This document shows positions 8,046 to 15,700 of a DNA stretch of 32,364 nucleotides, piece after piece. The stretch comes from Desulfuromonas sp. (GTDB lineage Bacteria; Desulfobacterota; Desulfuromonadia; Desulfuromonadales; Geothermobacteraceae), in assembly GCA_002868905.1 (NCBI GenBank), contig PKUA01000024.1:1-32364 (forward strand), written 5' to 3'. Made by a program: the position numbers and the translations under genes. A model generated the notes under the pieces. It searched no databases, had not been told where the DNA came from, and was given only the letters and a program-made list of their open reading frames with translations. Numbering within the stretch: position 1 is the stretch's first letter; every line of letters starts with the position of its first letter.

Positions 8046-8863
8046 GCTACATTCTCGATGCCCTCAGAAAATCGGAGCAGCAGAGGCAACGCGGTAAAAT
8101 CCCCAATCTCGGCGGCGGCGGTGAGCCACCTCCGAAGCGCCACAGGGGAGGGCTGCTACGTTTGTTCGTTGTATTACTGGTGCTGAACGCGGGTCTGCTC
8201 GCCTGGTGGTTGTTGCGCTCTCCCTCGGAACCGTCACAACCTCAACCTCAGGTCGCACTTCAACCTCAGGAGGAACTCAAGCTGTCGGTGCCGCTACCAT
8301 CAAACACTCCTGCTGCTCCCGTGCCGCCTCCGGCAAGAGCCCCGCAACCGATCGAAGCGGTCAGCTCCACTCCGGGCGATTCCGGTGCTTTGCCTGTACC
8401 GGCTTCCGCAACCGAGGTCGATGAGGATGCGACGGTCATGGTGGTCGGCGGGCAGGAGGTCAGGGTCACGGTCTCGGACGCCATGAGCGGTGAGCAGGCC
8501 GCGGGACAGATTGAGCCTCCCATTGCAGCCCGGCCTGTCGAAATGACCTTCCCGCCGGCTGTGGAACCGGCATCGGAACCGAACGAGAGTGACACAGGGT
8601 CAACGCTTGCCGATTCCGTCCAATCGGATGAGAGCCTTCCTCGCTATCTTTTACGGGAGGTCCCGGATGGTTACCCTGTTCCGGAATTTGAAGTAACACT
8701 TCATTTCTACACCGATGAAGTCTCTTCACGCATGGTCAGACTTAATGGCCGACTCTTGCGTGAAGGGGACCAGGTCGATGACCGATGGCGGCTTTCTGAA
8801 ATTTCTCCGGAAGGGGTCGTCCTGGGCGGGACGGATTTCGAATTGTTCCTGGAGCGCCCCTGA
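8042..8863 (+). CDS. gspB: GspB/ExeB-type type II secretion assembly factor
   Basis: 273 residues. The opening SYILDALRKSEQQRQRGKIP is the hallmark of GspB-type proteins. A membrane segment follows at about 38-60 (LLRLFVVLLVLNAGLLAWWL), then a Pro/Ala/Ser-rich periplasmic linker. The C-terminal GspB domain contains LHFYTDEVSSRMVRLNGR and REGDQVDDRWRLSEISPEGV. It overlaps gspA by ATGA, indicating translational coupling. The pair is expected to form an inner-membrane complex that positions the type II secretin. The product is longer than some GspB proteins because of the low-complexity linker. Confidence 0.9.
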   Translation: MSYILDALRKSEQQRQRGKIPNLGGGGEPPPKRHRGGLLRLFVVLLVLNAGLLAWWLLRSPSEPSQPQPQVALQPQEELKLSVPLPSNTPAAPVPPPARAPQPIEAVSSTPGDSGALPVPASATEVDEDATVMVVGGQEVRVTVSDAMSGEQAAGQIEPPIAARPVEMTFPPAVEPASEPNESDTGSTLADSVQSDESLPRYLLREVPDGYPVPEFEVTLHFYTDEVSSRMVRLNGRLLREGDQVDDRWRLSEISPEGVVLGGTDFELFLERP

Positions 8864-8879
8864 ATTGAATGAAAACAGT

Positions 8880-9161
8880 ATGACCGAATCCGAATGGGAA
8901 CGACGCTGCCGACGCTGCGGTCGATGTTGCTACGAAAAAGTGGATGACGCCGGGAGGATTTTCGTTACGAGCCAGCCTTGCCCGCATCTCGACCAGGATA
9001 GTCGTCTCTGCCGAATCTATCATGACAGGGCAAGGCTCCATCCGGAGTGCATCAAGATAACCCCGGACATAGTTCCCCTCGGTTGGCTGCCGGCCGACTG
9101 CCCTTACGTCGCCGATGTGCCTGATTATGTTGCGCCAGCCCCGTGGCGGGATGAGACATGA
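8880..9161 (+). CDS. CxxCxxCC (YkgJ-type) cysteine-cluster protein
   Basis: 93 residues from ATG 8880, 16 nt after gspB; the frame extends upstream but inside gspB. The N-terminal CRRCGRCC (10-17) is the CxxCxxCC signature of the YkgJ/YcgN zinc- or iron-chelating family. Further conserved Cys occur in PCPHLD, LCRIYHDR, HPEC and DCPYV. The family is small and cytoplasmic, binds metal through these residues, and its biochemical role is not settled. It overlaps the following LysE-type gene by 4 nt, so they are probably translated together. Confidence 0.85.
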   Translation: MTESEWERRCRRCGRCCYEKVDDAGRIFVTSQPCPHLDQDSRLCRIYHDRARLHPECIKITPDIVPLGWLPADCPYVADVPDYVAPAPWRDET

Positions 9162-9790
9162 ACCTGTTGGCGATCGCGGGGACCTCCTTCCTGCTCGGGT
9201 TTTCAGGTGCCATGATGCCGGGCCCCCTGCTGACGCTGACCATCGCCGAGACCGTGCGACGCGGTGCAATCGCAGGGCCGCTGTTGATATTCGGGCATGC
9301 CTTGCTCGAGGGGGTTCTCGTCGTCGCGCTTTTTTTCGGACTTGCTCGCTGGGTTGAAAACCCGGGGGTGTTTCTGACCATCGCCCTGCTGGGCGGGGGG
9401 ATGCTGGTCTGGATGGGTGTCGGCATGCTGCGACAGCTGCCGTCCCTGCGGTTACAACTCTCCGGCGGAGAGAAAACCCGCCTGCATCCGGTCCCGGCAG
9501 GGGCGCTGGTGAGCATGGCCAACCCCTATTTCACTCTCTGGTGGGCGACGGTCGGTCTCGGGTACCTGCTGGTCGCTCGGGAAGCGGGAGCGGCGGGCGT
9601 GTTGGTCTTTTACCTGGCGCACATCGCCGCCGACCTGGTGTGGTATTCTTTTGTCTCAGGGACGGTCAATGTCGGCCGTCGCTTTATCTCCGATCGTGTT
9701 TATCGCGGGATGGTTGCTGTGTGCGCCGTTTTCCTGGTCGGCTTCGGTTGCTACTTCGGCTACTGCGGTCTGACGCAGGTAAACGGTTAA
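9158..9790 (+). CDS. LysE/RhtB-family exporter
   Basis: 210 residues with about six hydrophobic segments. The first carries FSGAMMPGPLLTLTIAETVRRG (residues about 15-36), the conserved opening of LysE/RhtB amino-acid exporters. A later segment, MANPYFTLWWATVG (around 120-133), matches the family's second conserved loop. Members export amino acids or similar small molecules using the proton gradient; the substrate cannot be read from sequence. The start overlaps the previous stop (ATGA), placing it at the end of the gspA-gspB-YkgJ unit. Confidence 0.87.
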   Translation: MNLLAIAGTSFLLGFSGAMMPGPLLTLTIAETVRRGAIAGPLLIFGHALLEGVLVVALFFGLARWVENPGVFLTIALLGGGMLVWMGVGMLRQLPSLRLQLSGGEKTRLHPVPAGALVSMANPYFTLWWATVGLGYLLVAREAGAAGVLVFYLAHIAADLVWYSFVSGTVNVGRRFISDRVYRGMVAVCAVFLVGFGCYFGYCGLTQVNG

Positions 9791-9832
9791 TAGACTCAGG
9801 TTATTAATGATTCAGGACTAAGGGAGAGAACT

Positions 9833-11254
9833 ATGGCGCAGATTCGATTCGGAACCTCGGGGTGGCGAGGAATTCTGGCCGAGGATTTTACTTTCGACAA
9901 TGTCCGGGTCGTCACCCAGGCGATTGCCGACCATCTCAAAGCCTACGCCGATGTCTCGGGTGGGGTGGTCGTCGGACACGACAGTCGATTCATGGGGCAG
10001 CGTTTCGCCCACGAAGCGGCACGCATTCTTGCCGGGGCCGGCGTCAAGGCTTGGGTCTGCGCCGAGACGACCCCGACACCGGTTATCGCTCATGCCATTT
10101 TGCAAAAAGGAGCGTGCGGCGGCATCAACTTTACGGCAAGCCACAATCCCAGTGACTACAACGGCCTGAAGTTCTCGCCGGCGAGTGGCGGGCCGGCCCT
10201 GCCGGAGACGACGGCGGATATCGAAGCACGCGCCAACGCCATGTTGGGGGAAATCTGTTACCGGGAGATGCGCCTCGATGAGGCAGTACGCACCGGCCTG
10301 GTCGAAGAGTTCGATCCGCGATCCGAGTATGTCGAGGCGGTACGGAGGCAGGTTGATTTCCAGGCCATTGCCAGCGGTAAACTCAAGGTCGCCTGTGACC
10401 CGATGTTCGGGGCAGGGATAGGATACGTCGATAAACTGCTTGAGGAAGCGGGTGCAGAGGTAACCACCATTCATAACACGAATGATCCGACCTTCGGTGG
10501 GGCGCCTCCCGATCCGGGCGAGGCTCATCTCGGCCGACTCAGCTCCCTGGTGGCGGACACCCCTGAAATTTCCCTTGGCCTTGCCACGGACGGTGATGCG
10601 GACCGGTATGGCATTGTTGATCGTGACGGACAGTTTATTGAGCCGAACTACGTTTTGGCCCTGCTGGCAGATTACATGATCCGGGTCAGAGGTGAAAAGG
10701 GTGCGTTGGCACGATCGGTCGCAACGTCGCATCTGCTGGATCGGGTAGCGAAACACCACGGCGTCGAGTTGCTGGAAACACCGGTCGGCTTTAAATACAT
10801 CGGTGACTATATCAGCCAGAACCGGATTCTGATCGGTGGAGAGGAAAGCGCCGGCTTAACGGTACGTGGGCATGTTCCCGACAAGGACGGCATCGTCGCC
10901 TGTCTCCTGGTGGCCGAGATGGTCGCCGTGACTGGTTGTTCACTCGTGGAGTTGCTGGAGGATCTTTATCGCAGGGTTGGTCCTTGTTACACCCGGCGTG
11001 ACAATCTGCGCCTCAACGAGGAGCAGGAAGAATCCTTGTCAGACAGGCTTTCTGTTCTGCAGGACGGCCTGGCAGGGTCCAGGGTGAAGGATGTGATCCT
11101 GGTTGACGGACACAAGTTTGTTCTCGAGGACGGAACATGGCTGCTGTTTCGCAAGTCCGGGACCGAGCCGGTGGTGCGGATTTATGGCGAAGCTGACAGT
11201 GAAGAGCGGCTTGAAGAGTTGATGGAGGCCGGCCGGGCCTTTGTCCTGGGCTGA
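9833..11254 (+). CDS. Phosphoglucomutase/phosphomannomutase family protein
   Basis: 473 residues, with an AGGGAGAGA ribosome site before ATG 9833. The alpha-D-phosphohexomutase landmarks are all present: RFGTSGWRG at the N-terminus, the phosphoserine loop TASHNPSDYNGLKF (phosphoserine S103), the metal loop DGDADR (about 253-258), the sugar loop GGEESAG (about 337-343) and the C-terminal phosphate-binding FRKSGTEPVVRIYGEA. It should interconvert 1- and 6-phosphates of glucose, mannose or glucosamine in the cytoplasm, feeding cell-surface polysaccharide or glycogen synthesis. The sugar specificity is not clear from these motifs. It stands alone between the exporter and a strong terminator. Confidence 0.92.
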   Translation: MAQIRFGTSGWRGILAEDFTFDNVRVVTQAIADHLKAYADVSGGVVVGHDSRFMGQRFAHEAARILAGAGVKAWVCAETTPTPVIAHAILQKGACGGINFTASHNPSDYNGLKFSPASGGPALPETTADIEARANAMLGEICYREMRLDEAVRTGLVEEFDPRSEYVEAVRRQVDFQAIASGKLKVACDPMFGAGIGYVDKLLEEAGAEVTTIHNTNDPTFGGAPPDPGEAHLGRLSSLVADTPEISLGLATDGDADRYGIVDRDGQFIEPNYVLALLADYMIRVRGEKGALARSVATSHLLDRVAKHHGVELLETPVGFKYIGDYISQNRILIGGEESAGLTVRGHVPDKDGIVACLLVAEMVAVTGCSLVELLEDLYRRVGPCYTRRDNLRLNEEQEESLSDRLSVLQDGLAGSRVKDVILVDGHKFVLEDGTWLLFRKSGTEPVVRIYGEADSEERLEELMEAGRAFVLG

Positions 11255-11280
11255 GCTCTTCTCCGGGAGACAATGAACAT

Positions 11281-11317
11281 AACCAGAAAGCGCCGGCATT
11301 GCCGGCGCTTTCTGGTT
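11281..11317. terminator. Strong terminator after the phosphohexomutase gene
   Basis: A perfect 17-bp stem (AACCAGAAAGCGCCGGC and its complement) with an ATT loop, 26 nt after the stop. It is symmetric and could work in both directions. Confidence 0.88.
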
Positions 11318-11343
11318 GAACCTGGATTCAATCTCATGCAAAA

Positions 11344-11374
11344 GAAAAGGCAGGTGATGGCCACCCGCCTTTTC
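11344..11374 (-). terminator. Hairpin terminator after the PxxKW gene
   Basis: GAAAAGGC / GCCTTTTC outer stem with an inner GGTG / CACC stem. Read on the minus strand it lies 29 nt after the stop of the cysteine-rich gene and runs into a T-rich stretch (CTTTTCTTTT). Confidence 0.7.
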
Positions 11375-11403
11375 AAACGACATGAAGGACGATGATTGAA
11401 ATC

Positions 11404-11682
11404 TTACCTGCCACCTCGTTTAGAGGCTTTCAGCGGGTTGATGCGCTGCTCGACCACCTTAGCTTCGACTTTGCGGTGAGTGGCGAAGTTGCAAATGTTG
11501 ACGGCCCATTTTTTGGCCGGCGAAGGAGCAACCGAGCAGACATTGCCGATGGTACCCTCGACAACGCGCTCGCACCCTTCGCAATCCGGTACGATGATCT
11601 GACAAGAACTCCCCTCAAAGGTGCAACCATTTTTGTTCCAGAAGGTGCACTCGGAGCCGGGAAGGACGGTTTGACACTGCAT
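11404..11682 (-). CDS. PxxKW-family cysteine-rich protein
   Basis: 92 residues with a perfect AAGGAGG site upstream of ATG 11682. Eight Cys lie at 3, 12, 20, 27, 34, 37, 49 and 64, including CEGC. The P55-A-K-K-W59 segment and the basic tail INPLKASKRGGR match what I recall as the PxxKW cysteine-rich family of Deltaproteobacteria. There is no signal peptide. The Cys pattern suggests metal or cluster binding, but no function is established. It is a single-gene unit with its own terminator, about 100 nt downstream of the helical protein gene. Confidence 0.75.
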   Translation of the reverse strand: MQCQTVLPGSECTFWNKNGCTFEGSSCQIIVPDCEGCERVVEGTIGNVCSVAPSPAKKWAVNICNFATHRKVEAKVVEQRINPLKASKRGGR

Positions 11683-11782
11683 TTGGACTAGCCTCCTTGA
11701 TAGCTGTTCGTTCTAAGACTGCCGATACTAATCTGTTCTTTCGAGTCGTGTCAAGTTGAAAAACCGGGACAAAGGTAGAAAA

Positions 11783-12598
11783 TTAACGCAACCCCCGCCG
11801 TTTCATCTCGTCCTGGATAACGTTGCGTTGAGCCTGCCCCAAATTTCGTTTCATGGCGAGTCCCCTCAATTCGCCGACGGGAATGTTTTTCAGCCAGAGG
11901 GTGAACCAAATCGCCGGAGTGCGGGGATGCTTGAGAATGGCAAGACGAACTCGCGGATAGGTTCCCCAGCGGCGATGCCTGGCAATCTGGCTCAGGCTGT
12001 CAGGGGTCGGTTTGCCGCTGCGCAGATACAGGTGCAGGGCCGATTCCGGCAGCCGAGGATTGTCGAGACATGTCTGGACGATGCGCGGCTCTCCTTCTCT
12101 CAGCAGGGCGCCGAGAAGCCCGGGAGGTGCTCGACGTGCCAGGGTCAGTTTGTTGCCGAGGGGGATTTCAGGTAGACGCTGGGTGATCTGGCGCTCGGCA
12201 GCCAGGCGTTGATCCGGTGGAACTCCGGGGAGGATGCAGAGATCAAGCAGTTCGAACAGGTAAAGATGGGGCATGATCGTGATCACCACCGGTGCCGGAG
12301 TTGCCGGGTTGCGGGCCATGGCGAGACGCAGTCGGTGACTCTTCTCCGGTTTCTGCAGGTTGTGGATCGCCTGCAGGAGTTCTTCACTGAGGTCGGTTCT
12401 TTTGAGCAAGGCCAGCAGGTGCTCTTCGGTGAGGTCCGGATTTTTCAGCAGATTGCGCAGGACCTCCGTGGCCGGGTCATGGATCAGCTCAAACAACTCT
12501 TCCGATGATGCGCGCAGGGCCTTGGCCAAACGGAGGGCCATGTCCCGGTCGAGTTGCCCACCGGCAGAGGAATTGTTTGAAGTCGGATCGGATTTCAT
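11783..12598 (-). CDS. Unknown all-helical protein with leucine-rich repeat-like units
   Basis: 271 residues, no signal peptide or membrane segment. The sequence is a chain of short amphipathic helices with recurring patterns such as LRNLLKNPDLTEEHLLALLK, KRTDLSEELLQAI, LRLAMARNPATPAPVV and VRLAILKHPRTPAIW. These resemble leucine-rich repeat variant or HEAT-like helical repeats, usually protein-binding surfaces. The C-terminus is basic (NLGQAQRNVIQDEMKRRGLR). I do not recognise a named family. It lies downstream of the adhesin gene on the same strand but is separated from it by a strong terminator, so it is probably transcribed separately. Confidence 0.6.
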   Translation of the reverse strand: MKSDPTSNNSSAGGQLDRDMALRLAKALRASSEELFELIHDPATEVLRNLLKNPDLTEEHLLALLKRTDLSEELLQAIHNLQKPEKSHRLRLAMARNPATPAPVVITIMPHLYLFELLDLCILPGVPPDQRLAAERQITQRLPEIPLGNKLTLARRAPPGLLGALLREGEPRIVQTCLDNPRLPESALHLYLRSGKPTPDSLSQIARHRRWGTYPRVRLAILKHPRTPAIWFTLWLKNIPVGELRGLAMKRNLGQAQRNVIQDEMKRRGLR

Positions 12599-12694
12599 GA
12601 CCGCTTCATCATAGCAAGACGGCAGGTCGGATGCAAAATCGATCCCCGGTCAGAGCGAAGGATTGGTTTGAACCATTCAGGAAAAGCAAACGAT

Positions 12695-12726
12695 AAAGCG
12701 GGAACGGCTGATGCCGTTCCCGCTTT
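12695..12726 (-). terminator. Terminator after the adhesin gene
   Basis: Perfect 14-bp stem AAAGCGGGAACGGC with a TGAT loop, 26 nt beyond the adhesin stop on the minus strand. Symmetric, so it may work both ways. Confidence 0.85.
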
Positions 12727-12752
12727 GGTTTTAATCGGAACACCGGTATCGT

Positions 12753-15700
12753 TTAGCTTGCGTAGGTGTCCGGGTTGAAGTCGACCTGCAGGCCGCCGTC
12801 GATCAAGTCCTGCAGGTTGCTGGCCGAATCGAACTGGTTGCCGGCGTTGACGTCGGCCAGGGTAACGCTGGTGTCACCGTTGCTGCCGGAGATCAGCAGT
12901 TCGACATCCGCACCGTCGACGGTCACATCGATCGTGACATCGTTGGCGTCGAACAGGGCATCGGCATTGGTGTCGAGCACGTCAGTCAGTTGCAGCACGT
13001 CGTTGGCGGTGTCGAAGTTGTCGATGTTGTGGTCCCCTTCGCCGCCGAGGGCGCTGAAAGCGAACACGTCGTTTGAATCATCGACCAGGATCGATTGCTG
13101 CGTGAAACTGCTCGTTTGCTGCTCGAACAGAGCTTCAACCTGCTGCGGAACCGGAGTCGATTCACTGGCATCGAAGGTGATGTCGAAGCTGCCGGTGGCG
13201 GTGTCGAGGTCGTCGTCGGTAGCGACGAAGTTGAGGGTCACCGTCTGGTCGATCCCTTCGGTCCCACCACGCCCCAGCACCAGGGTCGAGAGCCCGTAGC
13301 CGTTGGTGTTGGTCTCGGAGTTGGAGAACTCGAGGGCATCGAAGTGAACTCCGAGATTGAGTGGGTCAACATCGATCAAGTAGGTGTCGCCCGGGCCGAG
13401 GTCGCCGTCATCGAACGTGCCTCTCGCCACCACGGTGTTGCCGTCCCATGCCTTCCAGTGGGCGGTGTCATTGGCGGTGAACTGCCAGAAACCGAGGGTC
13501 ACCGCGTCGAGTTCGGACGGTGCATTGGTGATCGGGTCGCTGAAGTCGAGGCGGAGGACGTCGTCCGGGCTGCCGCCAGCGCCGTCCCCTTCGATCTTGC
13601 TCCCCGTGTCGACGCCCAGGGCGTTGGCATTATGGTTGACCGTTGCCGTATGGTCGGCCAGGGGGTCGGCTACCGGGTCGATGATGTCTTGTGTGGAGAA
13701 ATCACCGAGGTGGAAGTAGGCGGAGGCGGTGATATCCACACCGTCCATGACCACGAATTCCTGGGTGTTGCCGCCGGTGTAGCTACCACTGAACAGGTTG
13801 ATCGGCTCAACCGGCGCCCCGTCGATCTTGCCGTACATGGTGACTTCGTAGTTGCCGTCGCTCGGGTCGTTCAGTTCGGCGGTGAAGATCCAGGAGGTCA
13901 TGTCACCGGGAGTCCCGGGGTTGGTCGTCGCGATCAAAGTGGTGGTTCCGCCACCGACGAAGTAAATCGGAGCACCGTCGGAGGTCAGGTTGCCCTGGTC
14001 GCTGCTCGCCTGGGTCAAACCGTCATAGGCGCTGTCGAAGACCACGCCGTCCGGTCCTTCCGGACCATCGGCGCCGTAGGAGATGCCAAGGGAGGCGGTC
14101 TCGGTGTCGCCGGTATCGTAGGTGATGGTGACGTTACCGGTCCCACTGACCAGCGGGCTGTCATCTTCGATCACCGCTTGCGGTTTCGCCGAGTCCGCAA
14201 GGCTGGAGGTGATCTCCGTGCTGCCGACGGTGACGTCGAGGGCGATGGAAATATTGTCCTCGTCCGCCTCGTTGGCGCCGGCGGTGTTCAGAGGGTGCGT
14301 GACCGGCTCGGAGAGCAGCGTCTCGTAACGGATGGTGTACTCGTTGGGGTCGGAATTTTGCACGCTGTCCACGGTGATCCGGACGACTTCGTCGTTGTTG
14401 TCGTCACGGGTTCCGATCAGTGCATCGTCGGCCGCGCTCCAGGCGAAGTTGACTGCGACGCCATCGGCTGTCTGCAGCACAGTGCTGGTGCCGAGGGTAA
14501 TCGCGTCGACGTTGCCGGTGTAATTGGTGTCCACGTCGGTGAAGACAATGGTGCCGTTGGTGCCGCCACTGACTGTGGCGGATGCCGAGTTGGTGGTGTC
14601 AGCCGGGTTCGGCAGGGCGTCTGCGTTCGGATTCGCCAGCCCCTCTTCGGAGACATGGGTGTCGGTCTTGCTGTCGAAGACTGGCGGATCGTCAGTCGGG
14701 GTCACGGTGATGGTGACCGTGGCGGTGTCGGTGCCGCCGTTGCCGTCGCTGATCTGATAGGCGAACGAGTCGGTACCGTTGTAGTTGGCGGCCGGGTCAT
14801 AAGTGAAGGTGCCGTCGCTGTCGAGATTGACGGTCCCGCCGTTGCTGGTCAGGAACTGGATAGTGTTGTCGCCACCAAGTGCCGCAATGCTGCCGACAGT
14901 GGCGCCGCCCTGGACGACTGTCAAGCTGTCGCCGTCGATATCGTAGTCATCAACACCGCCGGTATCGCCCGGGTCACCTTCATGATTCAGAACGCCGTCG
15001 GCGATCAGGTTGACAGCCAACTGGGTATCCTCGCTGGTCGTGTAAGCATCATCCTGGGCCACCGGATCATCATTCTGAGGGGATACGGTGATCGTGACAG
15101 TAGCGGTATCGGTGCCGCCATTGCCGTCGCTGATCTGGTAGGCGAAGGTGTCGGTGCCATTGTAGTTGGCGGCCGGGTCATAGGTGAAGGTGCCGTCGCT
15201 GTCAAGATTGACGGTCCCGCCATTGCTGGTCAGGAACTGGATGGTGTTGTCGCCACCGAGAGGAGCGATGGTGCCGAGCGTGGCGCCTCCCTGGACAACG
15301 GTCAGCGTGTCGCCGTCGATATCGTAGTCATCGACGCCGCCAGTATCGCCGGGATCCCCTTCATGGTTCAGAACGCCATCGGCAATCAGGTTGACGTTCA
15401 GCTGGGTGTCCTCGTTGGTCGTGTAGGCGTCATCCTGGGCCACCGGGTCGTCATTGGATGCACCGACGTCGATGAACACGTTGGCCGTGGCGCTCCCGCC
15501 CTGACCGTCGCTAATGGTGTACTGGAAAGACTGCACACCGTTGAACTCAGCGTCGGGCATGAAGGTGAAGGAGCCGTTGCTGTTCATGTTCAGCGTACCG
15601 TTGGCCAGGTTGATCGGGCCGGCGATGGAGCCGCCGTTAACCTGGGTGACCGACAATGTCCCGCCGTCCGGATCAAAATCATCGACGACTTCCGGAGCAT

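Noticed and set aside
9818-10759. 313-codon minus-strand frame opposite the phosphohexomutase
   Set aside because: The plus-strand gene has every family motif; this frame has none.
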